A DNA stretch of 64,000 bases from Leptospira wolbachii serovar Codice str. CDC (GTDB taxonomy: Bacteria > Spirochaetota > Leptospiria > Leptospirales > Leptospiraceae): the NCBI RefSeq assembly GCF_000332515.2, contig NZ_AOGZ02000008.1:124001-188000 (forward strand), given 5' to 3'. Position 1 is the stretch's first letter; the number at the start of each line of letters is the position of its first letter. The notes under the pieces were generated by a model. That model made no database searches and was not told where the DNA came from. It saw nothing but the letters and a program-made list of their open reading frames with translations. The position numbers were made by a program, and so were the translations under genes. Shown here in pieces: positions 25,839 through 34,902 of this stretch.

Positions 25839-26569
25839 TCGTAGCACTTCTTCTTGGAAGAAAAGGTAGTATTGGATTTCCAGGTAAAAATACATTTCCC
25901 ATTATGGGAAAACCATTGGCCTGGTACCCAATGAATATTGCGAAACGGACCAAAGAGATCGATAAGGTCTATTTGTCTACTGACGATCCAGACCTAAAAA
26001 ATTTGGCAATCGCGGAGGGGGTTGAGGTAATTGATCGGCCACCTCACCTTGCAACCAAAGAAGCATTAGGTGAACATGCTTATCAACATGGATTCTCGGT
26101 GATTCAGGAAAGGAATCCTGGGCAGACGATTGAATTAGTTGTATTACTCTTTTGTAATGCAGCCACAGTTACTTCTGATACTATATCTGAAGGCATCAAA
26201 CAATTACGGGAAAATAAAGACGCAGATTCTGCGGTTACCGTATCAAAATACAATATGTGGTCACCACTGCGTGCTCGTAAAAAAGATTCCAATGGTTTTC
26301 TTCAGCCATTCGTTCCCTTTGAAACTTTTGGAGACCCTAAAACTTTGAATTGTGATCGGGATTCCCAAGGTGATGTATTATTTGCAGATATGGGAGTTTC
26401 CATTGTTCGTCCCAAAAATTTACTGCATTTGGAAGATGGAATGCTTCCGCAAAAGTGGATGGGACAGAAAATTTTACCTCTTTATCAAGAGGCCGGCTGC
26501 GATGTTGACTATGAATGGCAAATCCCTGTGGTCGAGTGGTGGTTAAAAAAATACGGTGAGTTTAGGTAA
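25835..26569 (+). CDS. cytidylyltransferase family protein (NeuA/KdsB-like)
   Basis: 244 residues of the acylneuraminate cytidylyltransferase fold. The opening is LLGRKGSIGFPGKN, where canonical enzymes have IPARGGSKGIPRKN, so the phosphate-binding loop is altered while spacing is kept. YLSTDDPDLKNLA and LLFCNAATVTSDTI follow. It would attach CMP to an acidic sugar, or activate another phosphorylated small molecule with CTP. No NeuB-like synthase adjoins it, and pseF already serves pseudaminic acid, so its substrate is unknown. It overlaps the HAD gene by 4 bases, and the radical SAM gene follows 5 bases after its stop. Confidence 0.75.
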   Translation: MIVALLLGRKGSIGFPGKNTFPIMGKPLAWYPMNIAKRTKEIDKVYLSTDDPDLKNLAIAEGVEVIDRPPHLATKEALGEHAYQHGFSVIQERNPGQTIELVVLLFCNAATVTSDTISEGIKQLRENKDADSAVTVSKYNMWSPLRARKKDSNGFLQPFVPFETFGDPKTLNCDRDSQGDVLFADMGVSIVRPKNLLHLEDGMLPQKWMGQKILPLYQEAGCDVDYEWQIPVVEWWLKKYGEFR

Positions 26570-26574
26570 CTAGT

Positions 26575-27750
26575 ATGAAAGAAATTGATCCAAAAGTTTA
26601 TAAGAAACATCACAGTTTCCAGGATTTTAAAAGCCATAAAACGGGAATCATAGAATACCAAAAGGGTAGAGCCGTTCGTGTCTTAAATGAATGGTCTATG
26701 GGAACTCTTGTAACTAACCATCCCGTTCAAGAGAAGGAAAATTTTAAGGATACCTTAAATCGGGTTTTATCTGATTTAACCTCTACATCTGAGGAAGTTT
26801 TATTTAAAATTACTCCTTTTATCGCGGAGGAGATGTATACATATAGTGATGAAGAACTTCTTCGTTTCTTTTATCATAGATACAGATATGATGTATTTCC
26901 GCAATTAGAGATGTTAGATCATTATCCTCCGTATTTGCAAATTGAACCATCTTCCATTTGTAATTATCGTTGTGTGTTCTGTTATCAAACAGATCTCAAT
27001 TTCTTTAAAAAAACAACTCCCGGTATGGGACAAATGAGTTTGGAACTTTTTAAAGAGATTGTTGACCAAGCAACAAATAATATTGAATTTCTTTCGCTTG
27101 CTTCCCGAGGAGAACCGCTACTCGCAAAAGAGATAGAAGGTATGTTAGTATATGCTAAGGATAAATTTCTTAATCTGAAAGTAAATACCAATGCATCTTT
27201 GTTAACAGAATCAAAAGTTCATGCCCTTCTTGCGGGAGGTGTAAAAACGGTAGTATTTTCCGCCGATGCAGCTGAGGAGCCATTATACAGTCAGTTAAGA
27301 GTGAATGGTAAACTCGATAAGGTTCTGAAGAATATAGAAATGTTTCAAAATATACGGCAGAAAGAATATTCTTCAGTTCCCATCATCACAAGAGTGTCAG
27401 GTGTAAAAGTAACTGAAAAACAGGATATGGATTCTATGGAGAAAGTTTGGGGTAATCTTGTAGACCAAGTAGCGTTTGTTAACTACAATCCTTGGGAAAA
27501 CATCTACGAAGCAAAACCCAATGGTCAAACGAAAGCATGTTCTGATTTGTTTCGTAGAATGTTTATCTGGCAAGACGGATTAACGAATCCATGTGACAGC
27601 GATTACCGATCGACTTTACAAATGGGAAAATTTCCGGAAAAATCCATATCGGAATTATGGAGAATGGAAAGATACGAAGGTTTACGGGCGGCTCATAAAT
27701 CTGGAAACAGGCAAATTGTAAATCCATGTAAAGGATGTGCGGTAGTATAA
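26575..27750 (+). CDS. radical SAM protein with SPASM-like C-terminal cysteines
   Basis: 391 residues. The 4Fe-4S radical SAM motif CNYRCVFC is at Cys129, Cys133 and Cys136. LASRGEPLLAKEIE (the GGE-like block) follows. The C-terminal part has ACSD, NPCDSDYRSTLQMGKF and NPCKGCA, typical of the auxiliary-cluster SPASM domain. Such enzymes in polysaccharide loci may carry out epimerisation, dehydrogenation or carbon-carbon chemistry on a sugar or its substituent, but nothing here fixes the substrate. It starts at ATG, 5 bases after the cytidylyltransferase, and lies just before a PLP aminotransferase. Confidence 0.82.
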   Translation: MKEIDPKVYKKHHSFQDFKSHKTGIIEYQKGRAVRVLNEWSMGTLVTNHPVQEKENFKDTLNRVLSDLTSTSEEVLFKITPFIAEEMYTYSDEELLRFFYHRYRYDVFPQLEMLDHYPPYLQIEPSSICNYRCVFCYQTDLNFFKKTTPGMGQMSLELFKEIVDQATNNIEFLSLASRGEPLLAKEIEGMLVYAKDKFLNLKVNTNASLLTESKVHALLAGGVKTVVFSADAAEEPLYSQLRVNGKLDKVLKNIEMFQNIRQKEYSSVPIITRVSGVKVTEKQDMDSMEKVWGNLVDQVAFVNYNPWENIYEAKPNGQTKACSDLFRRMFIWQDGLTNPCDSDYRSTLQMGKFPEKSISELWRMERYEGLRAAHKSGNRQIVNPCKGCAVV

Positions 27751-27752
27751 AA

Positions 27753-28817
27753 ATGCTAACGAAATATCGAAAACACATTGATGCCGTATATCGATTACGA
27801 GGTGAGTTGATTACTCGTCTGGGAAAGTTAAGGTTAGATAAAAATGAACGGATAAATCGTTTTCCAACGGATGTGTTAGAATTTTTAAAAAATAAAATCG
27901 ATTCAGATTTAATAACTGCCTATCCGGAAACAGAGCCTCTTTATTTGAAACTAAGTAAATATCATAATGCGAAACCAGAGAATTTTTTAATCACAACTGG
28001 TGCAGATGGTGGAATTCGGTATTGTTTTGATACATTTGTAAATGAGGGAGATGAAATTGTTTTTTTATCACCCACTTTTGCAATGGTAGATATTTATGCA
28101 ACTTTATGGAAAACGAATAAAAAGATAATTACCTATGCTGATGATCTATCTATCCAAGTTTATGATATTACTAGTTCAATTTCTGATAAAACTTCTTTGG
28201 TAATCCTCGCAAATCCTAATAGCCCTACCGGGAATTCACTCCCTTCCAATTCGATTCAACAAATTATAAGCAGAGCAAAGCAATTTAATGTTCCGATATT
28301 AATTGATGAAGCTTATTTTGGGTTTTCTGATACAACGGCCGAACCTTTTTTAAAAGATTATGATAATTTGATTATTGCCAGAACCTTTTCTAAGGCTTTT
28401 GGACTAGCGGGCTTAAGGATAGGCTATTTGTATTCTAATGAATCATTAATCTCAAAAATGTATAAATTTAGGCCAATGTATGAAGTGACATCTGTTTCAT
28501 TGCTATTTGCCGATTATTTATTAGAAAATCCTGGCATAGTTACTGAATATATAAAGTCAACCAGGGATGGATTATCTTATCTGACTGGTGTTTTGGATCG
28601 ATTAGGACTGTCTTATATACCAACTGATACAAATTTTATCCATGTAAATTTTGGCGGTAAAAAAGATTCTGCCGTAAAAATATTCGAAAAGAATTCTCTC
28701 TTAGTTCGGGGAGGTTTGCCCTTTAAAGGTTATGAAAATTTCCTTAGATTAACTATCGGTCCCAAAGAGCAGATGATGATCCTTGAGAATAGTTTAAATG
28801 AAATTGTAGGCTCTTAA
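27753..28817 (+). CDS. HisC-like class I/II PLP-dependent aminotransferase or decarboxylase
   Basis: 354 residues. The fold-type I PLP enzyme signature is clear: LANPNSPTGNSLP near residue 150, LIDEAYFGFSD, and the Schiff-base lysine in ARTFSKAFGLAGLRIGY (Lys214). It belongs to the histidinol-phosphate aminotransferase / threonine-phosphate decarboxylase group. ATG 27753 (MLTKYRKHIDAVYR) was preferred over ATG 27735, which would overlap the radical SAM gene by 16 bases and has no ribosome site. In this cassette it may aminate or decarboxylate an activated small molecule. A role in histidine synthesis is unlikely given the surroundings. Confidence 0.78.
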   Translation: MLTKYRKHIDAVYRLRGELITRLGKLRLDKNERINRFPTDVLEFLKNKIDSDLITAYPETEPLYLKLSKYHNAKPENFLITTGADGGIRYCFDTFVNEGDEIVFLSPTFAMVDIYATLWKTNKKIITYADDLSIQVYDITSSISDKTSLVILANPNSPTGNSLPSNSIQQIISRAKQFNVPILIDEAYFGFSDTTAEPFLKDYDNLIIARTFSKAFGLAGLRIGYLYSNESLISKMYKFRPMYEVTSVSLLFADYLLENPGIVTEYIKSTRDGLSYLTGVLDRLGLSYIPTDTNFIHVNFGGKKDSAVKIFEKNSLLVRGGLPFKGYENFLRLTIGPKEQMMILENSLNEIVGS

Positions 28818-28820
28818 TTG

Positions 28821-29570
28821 ATGAGTGAAAGCATTAAATATACTTCAAAAAATATCGCTGAGTTCTATTCCAAGAATCGAATTAAATGGGATGATTTCTA
28901 TAATTCGGAGAAGGCTATTTTTGAAAATTCTATAGTCGATAATAAAATTTCTGTTTTAGACCTTGGGTGTGGTTGCGGAGGACTTGGGATAGCCCTTAAG
29001 GAAAGGTTTGGTGTGGAAGATTACACGGGAATCGATATTCAAAATGAAGCGATTGAACTTGGTAAGTCATTGCAACCTCATGCAAATCTTTATGTTGATG
29101 ATATCTTCAATTTACAAAATGAAAGTATCAAATCTCGCAAATTTGATTTAGTCGTTTCATTGAGTTGTATCGATTGGAATTTAAATTTTGATCAAACTTT
29201 GGGATCCGCTTGGAATTTAGTTAAGGATGGTGGGGTTTTTATTTCTACATTTCGCCTAACGAATGCTGCTACAGTTGATGATATAAAGAAGTCATACCAG
29301 TATATTAATTTTGAAGGAAAATTTGAGGGAGAAATTGCGCCTTACGTAGTTTTAAATGTAAATGATTTGTTAGGCAAGTTAGCTTCTCTTGACCCCGTTG
29401 AGTTAAATGCAAACGGTTATTGGGGACAACCTTCAAAATCTGCTAAAACTGTATATGAATCTTTATGTTTTTCGGCATTTGCTATTAGAAAGAAAAGGTT
29501 TAATGAGGGTTCAGACTTTGAGATGTCATTAAAGCTCCCTCTTGATTTATTTCGCTCCAATTGTACTTAG
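28821..29570 (+). CDS. class I SAM-dependent methyltransferase
   Basis: 249 residues from ATG 28821; a TTG at 28818, directly after the upstream stop, gives one residue more. Motif I is VLDLGCGCGGLGIAL near residue 50, followed by IDIQNEAIELG and LVVSLSCIDWN, then AWNLVKDGGVFIST, a normal class I order. No zinc ribbon is present, unlike the other stand-alone methyltransferases here. The substrate is unknown. It follows the PLP enzyme almost directly and precedes a large putative transferase by 9 bases, so it belongs to the same cassette. It may methylate the amino product made upstream. Confidence 0.75.
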   Translation: MSESIKYTSKNIAEFYSKNRIKWDDFYNSEKAIFENSIVDNKISVLDLGCGCGGLGIALKERFGVEDYTGIDIQNEAIELGKSLQPHANLYVDDIFNLQNESIKSRKFDLVVSLSCIDWNLNFDQTLGSAWNLVKDGGVFISTFRLTNAATVDDIKKSYQYINFEGKFEGEIAPYVVLNVNDLLGKLASLDPVELNANGYWGQPSKSAKTVYESLCFSAFAIRKKRFNEGSDFEMSLKLPLDLFRSNCT

Positions 29571-29579
29571 AATCAGGTT

Positions 29580-31412
29580 TTGAAAGTAAAAATTCTTCTA
29601 TATCCTAAGTTTGGTTCAACAAATATCCAAGCACCCTGGCTTTATTTTGGATCTAACATCCAATTTTTCCAAATAGTTCAGTCGCAAACGAACTGGGTGG
29701 CACTTTCTCTAGCTGAGAGCATTCAATTTCAAAAAGAATATTTAATTCCGAAAGTTTTAAAGTTTGTTAAAGAACTTGGATTGCTAAATAAAAATTCGTT
29801 GTCCTGGGAAATGACCCAACTTGCGGGCAGGAATAACTTAGAGAGTCCTTTTTTTCTATCTGTTGTACAATTATCCGCAATCATTCAATTTATATTAAAG
29901 TATAACGTTGAATCTACTAATGAACTCGTCGTTGTTTGTGAGGATTGTTTTTTAGCAAAATCACTTAGCCAGTCACTTAAAGCAAAGAAAGTAAAAGTTG
30001 GTTTTCCTTTCTTTGCTTACTTCTTGGATCAGTTGTTTGAAGTTGTATATTCGATTGCCTATTTTTTATTTCAATTAGGTAGACAAGTCAGAAATCAATT
30101 CAAGTATTCTTGGCAGGCCAAGTTAACTAGAAATCAAAAGAGAGATTTTTCGAATGATAAAGAAGTATTGTTATTTCACCTTTGTTTAACGGAAAAGAAT
30201 ATACTTTCTGATGGCAAACTGACATGTAATTACTTTACGAGTCTTCTTGATTATTTAGAAAGCAAAGGAAAAAACATTGTAAGGATTCCGTGGCTTTTTT
30301 CAGTAAAAAGAATTCCTCTTCAAGTGACATTTGCGAAACTTCGTGAAAGTGGTTCCTGGATTCCAGAAGATTATTTAGGCTTATTTGATTATCTTTCTTC
30401 GTTTATGCGTAGTATCTTTTCAAGTTTTAGTTTGTTAAAAAGAACAAAATTTGATGGTTTGAATGTTACTGCCTTACTTGATCGAGAGTTTTGGTTGCAT
30501 TTTCGGTCTTCGCCAAATTTAAATTCTTTTTATAAATATTACTTTGCACTTAAAGAGTCGTTTCCTAGCGCAAAACTTATACGTTCGTACGATCATTTTG
30601 AGAATATGCCTTTTGAGAAGGTGATTCCCTTTTATTTCAGATCGCAAAAAGGTTTGGATTTTTTGCAAATTGGTTATCATCATACTTTAGTATCTAACGA
30701 TTTTTTTGGTTACCATCTTTTTGACGGGGAAGAATATTATAAACATTTCCCCGACTTTATCATAACAAATGGTTCAATCGATACTTCTAGATACCACCAA
30801 AAACCAATTGAAAAGAAACGAATTATTAATGGTCCATCATTACGTCAGAAATTTGCCTCAAAGGAAAGATTGTTACATAAGCGAAAGGAACAACTTGCGA
30901 TTCTTCTGTCTATGGATATTGGAGCAAGTATTGAAATCCTGACTTATTTATCCAAATTAGACTCCTACTTTGTAGAGAAAGGAATTCAGGTTATCTTAAG
31001 AACTCATCCTTTATTGCCATTGGAAGTTTTGGAAAAAAAGTTTGCGAATTTTAAGATTCCTGAACATTGGAAGGTTTCAAAACGAGACTTATATGATGAT
31101 CTATTCGAGAGTAAGTTTGCTGCAGTAATGGCTTCCGCTAGTATCATTGATGCTGTTCTTGCTGGTTGTATTCCAATACCTGTGAGTCGACTATTAGACT
31201 TTGATTGGAATGGACTCGATTTTCTTTCGGATAAACATCGAATACTACATTCAGTTAGCGGCGAAAAATTAAAGGATCATTTTTTATATTTAGATTCTAT
31301 GAATCCTGTTGAACTAGAGAAAGAAATTAAGTCTGTATTGAATAGTTTGTATACAGGGATTAATACCGACGAGAAAAAATTAAAGGATAAGTTTCTAATT
31401 AATATTAATTGA
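29580..31412 (+). CDS. large putative surface-carbohydrate transferase (GT-B-like, leptospiral type)
   Basis: 610 residues. There is no sure family match by eye. The C-terminal third looks like a GT-B nucleotide-binding half: QLAILLSMDIGASIEILTYLSK, VILRTHPLLPLEVLEKKF, then FAAVMASASIIDAVLAGCIPIPV, matching the general pattern of capsule-polysaccharide and LIC12162-type transferases. It may belong to another leptospiral surface-carbohydrate family of similar size. The N-terminal half is unassigned, with one hydrophobic stretch near residue 155 (FEVVYSIAYFLFQLG). The start is TTG 29580. It closes the cassette begun at 22813 and could transfer that cassette's product. Confidence 0.6.
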   Translation: MKVKILLYPKFGSTNIQAPWLYFGSNIQFFQIVQSQTNWVALSLAESIQFQKEYLIPKVLKFVKELGLLNKNSLSWEMTQLAGRNNLESPFFLSVVQLSAIIQFILKYNVESTNELVVVCEDCFLAKSLSQSLKAKKVKVGFPFFAYFLDQLFEVVYSIAYFLFQLGRQVRNQFKYSWQAKLTRNQKRDFSNDKEVLLFHLCLTEKNILSDGKLTCNYFTSLLDYLESKGKNIVRIPWLFSVKRIPLQVTFAKLRESGSWIPEDYLGLFDYLSSFMRSIFSSFSLLKRTKFDGLNVTALLDREFWLHFRSSPNLNSFYKYYFALKESFPSAKLIRSYDHFENMPFEKVIPFYFRSQKGLDFLQIGYHHTLVSNDFFGYHLFDGEEYYKHFPDFIITNGSIDTSRYHQKPIEKKRIINGPSLRQKFASKERLLHKRKEQLAILLSMDIGASIEILTYLSKLDSYFVEKGIQVILRTHPLLPLEVLEKKFANFKIPEHWKVSKRDLYDDLFESKFAAVMASASIIDAVLAGCIPIPVSRLLDFDWNGLDFLSDKHRILHSVSGEKLKDHFLYLDSMNPVELEKEIKSVLNSLYTGINTDEKKLKDKFLININ

Positions 31413-31422
31413 AGAAAACTAT

Positions 31423-32520
31423 ATGATAACAAAATCAACATTCAAAGATAAAAAAGTAATTGTTACCGGACACACCGGTTTTAAGGGATCCTGGCTAAGT
31501 TTATGGTTGCTGAGCCTAGGGGCTAAGGTCGTAGGCATTTCCGATGTGATTCCAACAAATCCTTCTAATTTTGAAGTTCTAGATATTGCAAAGGACATAA
31601 CTGATATTCGGTTAGACATTCGTGATGCTGATGCATTGAAAAAAGTCATTCTAAAAGAGAAACCAGATTTTTTATTCCATCTAGCCGCCCAGCCTCTGGT
31701 AAGATTATCCTATAAGGATCCACTTTTAACTTATACTTCTAACGTAATTGGCACTGCCAACGTTCTTGAAGCATTGAGAGAATATGACAAACCGTGTAGC
31801 GTTGTTATGATCACAAGTGATAAGGCCTATGACAATGTGGAGTGGGTTTGGGGTTATAGAGAAAATGATGCCTTAGGTGGATCTGACCCATACAGTGCTT
31901 CCAAAGGCGCAGCTGAACTGGTGATTAAATCCTATATAAAATCTTTTTTCAAAGGAAAAGATTCGAATATAAAAATTGGAGTCGCTCGTGCAGGGAACGT
32001 GATTGGTGGGGGGGACTGGGCCCTTGATAGAATTGTTCCGGATGCAGTGACTGCTTGGTCAAGGGGAGAAACTGTCCAACTCAGAAACCCGAATGCAACG
32101 AGGCCCTGGCAACATGTTTTAGAACCTCTCGGTGGATATTTGAATTTAGCCATGACATTGGTTTCTGATGATAGAGTGCAGGGAGAGGCTTTTAATTTTG
32201 GACCTCCAGCCGAAAATAACCATTCGGTAATCGAATTAGTAAAAGAAATGAGTCTTTATTGGGATAAGGTTAAGTATGAAGACATATCTGAAAGTTATGT
32301 GGGACCACATGAAGCAGGACTGTTGAAGCTAAACTGCGATAAGGCTTTGGTTTATCTCCAATGGAAAGCAGTGCTTGGATTTAAAGAGACGGTTCAGTTT
32401 ACTGCAGAGTGGTATAAAACTTATTATACGAATTCAATTGAAATCTTAAAGACTACCATTGCACAAATTCAGCAATACCAAGATATTGCAAAAATCAGGG
32501 GATTGGAGTGGGCTCAGTGA
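31423..32520 (+). CDS. rfbG: CDP-glucose 4,6-dehydratase
   Basis: 365 residues. The N-terminal GHTGFKGSWLSLWL is the signature of RfbG. ITSDKAYDNVEWVWGYRE and the catalytic DPYSASK (Y-x3-K) follow, then VIGGGDWALDRIVPDA. The reaction makes CDP-4-keto-6-deoxyglucose from CDP-glucose. Its supplier, glucose-1-phosphate cytidylyltransferase, is encoded 8 kb downstream at 40031. A run of seven G (32008-32014) falls in the conserved GGGDW codons, so it is a by-product of sequence constraint more than a likely slippage site. The 3' end overlaps the next gene by a few bases. Confidence 0.88.
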   Translation: MITKSTFKDKKVIVTGHTGFKGSWLSLWLLSLGAKVVGISDVIPTNPSNFEVLDIAKDITDIRLDIRDADALKKVILKEKPDFLFHLAAQPLVRLSYKDPLLTYTSNVIGTANVLEALREYDKPCSVVMITSDKAYDNVEWVWGYRENDALGGSDPYSASKGAAELVIKSYIKSFFKGKDSNIKIGVARAGNVIGGGDWALDRIVPDAVTAWSRGETVQLRNPNATRPWQHVLEPLGGYLNLAMTLVSDDRVQGEAFNFGPPAENNHSVIELVKEMSLYWDKVKYEDISESYVGPHEAGLLKLNCDKALVYLQWKAVLGFKETVQFTAEWYKTYYTNSIEILKTTIAQIQQYQDIAKIRGLEWAQ

Positions 32521-32942
32521 TTTTGACAAATATTGAAGTTACACCATTAAAAAATATTCAAACGGCCGGTGGTAATGTTATGCATGGCTTAAGGAGCTCA
32601 GATAAGAGCTTTTCTGGATTTGGTGAAGCATACTTTTCATGGGTCGATGCCGGCGCAATAAAGGCTTGGAAACGCCATAACAAAATGATTATGAATCTGA
32701 TCGTTCCAGTGGGCGATGTTAAATTTGTTTTCTATGATTCCCATTCCGACCAGTTTCTTGTTCATGTTATCGGAGAGAGCAATTACAGTCGAATTACGGT
32801 TCCAACAGGGATTTGGTTTGGGTTTCAGGGTTTAGGCACTACAAAAAATTTGGTGTTAGATATTGCTAGTATCGAGCATGATCCATTAGAAACCGATAGA
32901 TTAGATCTTACGGAGATCAAGTATAATTGGACGGAAATGTGA
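32517..32942 (+). CDS. small cupin, dTDP-4-dehydrorhamnose 3,5-epimerase-like
   Basis: 141 residues from GTG 32517, which overlaps the rfbG stop as GTGA with GGAG 8 bases upstream; GTG 32508 is the alternative. The cupin strands are visible: KAWKRHNKMIMNLIVPVGDVKFVFYD and YSRITVPTGIWFGFQGLG. It lacks the full HFQ and histidine set of true RfbC, so it may isomerise rather than doubly epimerise. It could be a 3- or 5-epimerase or 3,4-ketoisomerase acting on the rfbG product. The tight coupling to rfbG supports that, but the specific activity is open. Confidence 0.7.
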   Translation: MILTNIEVTPLKNIQTAGGNVMHGLRSSDKSFSGFGEAYFSWVDAGAIKAWKRHNKMIMNLIVPVGDVKFVFYDSHSDQFLVHVIGESNYSRITVPTGIWFGFQGLGTTKNLVLDIASIEHDPLETDRLDLTEIKYNWTEM

Positions 32943-33000
32943 ATCATTGTTTTTTTGATTTCGATTTAATTTGTTTAACTTCTGTTATGGAAAATAAAAT

Positions 33001-33945
33001 TTGAGCAGCATACTAATTACGGGTGGATTCGGTCTATTGGGAGGACGAATTGCACGACATCTATCAGCGAATGGTAGCCAGGTAATTTTAGGATCGAGAT
33101 TCAAAAAAGAAGTTCCTGATTGGCTTGAAACCGCAGAAGTACAACAAATGAATTGGAATGACTTAAGTCAGTTGAGTGCAATTTGTGATAATGTTGATAT
33201 CATCGTTCATTCTGCTGGGATGAGTGCTGAAGAATGTGCAGAAAATCCTTTAGCAGCATTTGAATTTAATACATTGGGAACCATGAAGCTCATTGAAGCT
33301 TCTAAAAAGTCAAAAAAGGTTAAAAAGTTCATTTACCTTTCAACAGTTCATGTTTATAAAAGTCCTCTTGAGGGTTTGATATCTGAAGAGACTTGCCCTA
33401 ATAATCTACACCCTTATGCATCTTCCCATCGGTCTGCTGAATTCGGTGTGTTGTATGCAAATTCTGCGAAAGTCTTTCGTGGATATAATCTGAGGCTATC
33501 CAATGGATTTGGAGCTCCGACTCATCCTGATGTCAAATGTTGGAAACTTCTAGTGAATGATCTTTGCCGACAAGCCGTTGAAAATGGTGTAATAAAATTA
33601 AATTCCACTGGAATTCAAAAGAGAGATTTTATTCCGATAAAAAATATCACTTCTATCATCGGAAAATTAGTATTGAAAGAGAATGATGGTGCTTCCGGGC
33701 TACTAAATGTTGGTTCTGGTACTGGCATGACTATTTTAGAAATGTCACACCAGATTCAGAAGCGTTGTCATGTTTTGTTTGGATATACACCTGAATTAAA
33801 AGTACCAAAGTCAGAAATTAATGAAACAGAAAAAGTTTTTGAATATAGTATTGATCGATTAAGAAGTTTAAGCTTAGCCGAATTTTGCAATATCGACGAA
33901 GAATTGGATGAACTATTACTTTTTTGTAAAAAAAACTTTGGTTGA
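33001..33945 (+). CDS. NAD-dependent epimerase/dehydratase-like SDR with Y-x3-H active site
   Basis: 314 residues. The Rossmann motif is GGFGLLGGRIA, and the serine block LSTVHVY is present. The catalytic pair reads YASSH (Tyr139, His143) where SDR enzymes have Y-x3-K; the lysine is replaced by histidine. Extended-SDR features continue (NLRLSNGFGAPTHPD, RDFIPIKNITS). It may be a 4-ketoreductase for the CDP sugar made by rfbG, by position, but the changed lysine makes activity uncertain. The start is TTG 33001, about 60 bases after the preceding gene. Confidence 0.72.
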   Translation: MSSILITGGFGLLGGRIARHLSANGSQVILGSRFKKEVPDWLETAEVQQMNWNDLSQLSAICDNVDIIVHSAGMSAEECAENPLAAFEFNTLGTMKLIEASKKSKKVKKFIYLSTVHVYKSPLEGLISEETCPNNLHPYASSHRSAEFGVLYANSAKVFRGYNLRLSNGFGAPTHPDVKCWKLLVNDLCRQAVENGVIKLNSTGIQKRDFIPIKNITSIIGKLVLKENDGASGLLNVGSGTGMTILEMSHQIQKRCHVLFGYTPELKVPKSEINETEKVFEYSIDRLRSLSLAEFCNIDEELDELLLFCKKNFG

Positions 33946-33963
33946 GTAAAATAGGATACAACT

Positions 33964-34860
33964 ATGTCTGATGATCAACCTTTAGTTTCCATTGTTGTTC
34001 CGACTTATAATAACGGACATTTGATTTATCGGGCAATTGACTCAATTATTAGCCAGACATTTAAAAATTGGGAGATAATAATTATTGATAACTATTCAAC
34101 GGACAATACCATCTCTTTGGTTGAAGAGTATCGTGGAATCTGTAATATCAAGTTCTTTCAAATACATAATGGCGGTGTCATAGCAAAATCGAGAAATCTC
34201 GGAATTCAAAATTCTTCGGGTGATTATATTGCCTTTCTCGATTCAGATGACTGGTGGTTACCTACAAAACTTGAAAAATCGATAAATTATTTGAAATCCG
34301 GTAGTGATATAGTTTATCATGATCTTCGTTTGTTCGGGAAGAATGGTGAATTTGTTTTCTTTAATAAAGCAAAGACAAGAAATCTAAAAAAGCCTGTAAG
34401 TCACGATCTTATTTTCAATGGGAATGGGATCAATAACTCTAGCGTTGTCGTGAGAAAATCTATCCTTGAACGAGTTGGATTTCTTTCGGAGGAAGCTGAT
34501 TTATTTGCTTGGGAAGATTTCGATTATTGGATCCGAATTTCAAAAATAACCGAAAACTTTGGAAGGATACCTGAATGTTTGGGTTTCTATTGGGTTGGTG
34601 GAGGCAATGTATCCAATCCGAAAAGAACTATAAAGATTCTCGAAATGATCAAATCAAAATTTAGTTCGGAGTATGGTTCGTTTTATGGCAAATTCAATAA
34701 ATATCCAAGTTGGATTGAATATAACATGCTAGTTGCGAAAATTGAATTAGAAGAGCTGACCTTTTTGGATCTTGTTAAAAGTTTTAAATTAATAACTTTT
34801 GATTTTAAACTAAAGATTGGAATCAAATTTTTACTAGATTTAATTACTGGAAAATCCTGA
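33964..34860 (+). CDS. family 2 glycosyltransferase
   Basis: 298 residues. GT-A signatures are VSIVVPTYNNGHLIYRAIDSI at the N-terminus, IDNYSTDNT, and the metal-binding region FLDSDDWW near residue 95. The acceptor-side WEDFDYWIRI segment is typical of O-antigen inverting transferases. It probably adds one residue to the undecaprenyl-linked repeat unit on the cytoplasmic side; donor and acceptor cannot be told. It starts at ATG 19 bases after the SDR. Confidence 0.82.
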   Translation: MSDDQPLVSIVVPTYNNGHLIYRAIDSIISQTFKNWEIIIIDNYSTDNTISLVEEYRGICNIKFFQIHNGGVIAKSRNLGIQNSSGDYIAFLDSDDWWLPTKLEKSINYLKSGSDIVYHDLRLFGKNGEFVFFNKAKTRNLKKPVSHDLIFNGNGINNSSVVVRKSILERVGFLSEEADLFAWEDFDYWIRISKITENFGRIPECLGFYWVGGGNVSNPKRTIKILEMIKSKFSSEYGSFYGKFNKYPSWIEYNMLVAKIELEELTFLDLVKSFKLITFDFKLKIGIKFLLDLITGKS

Positions 34861-34902
34861 TAGCCCGATTCAGATTTTAAAAAGCTCAAATCATCAGATT
34901 AA

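Noticed and set aside
22813..31412. Phosphonate (aminoethylphosphonate) pathway for the cytidylyltransferase/PLP cassette
   Set aside because: No PEP mutase or phosphonopyruvate decarboxylase is encoded here.
32008..32014. G7 in rfbG as a phase-variation tract
   Set aside because: It falls in the conserved GGGDW codons, so protein constraint explains it.
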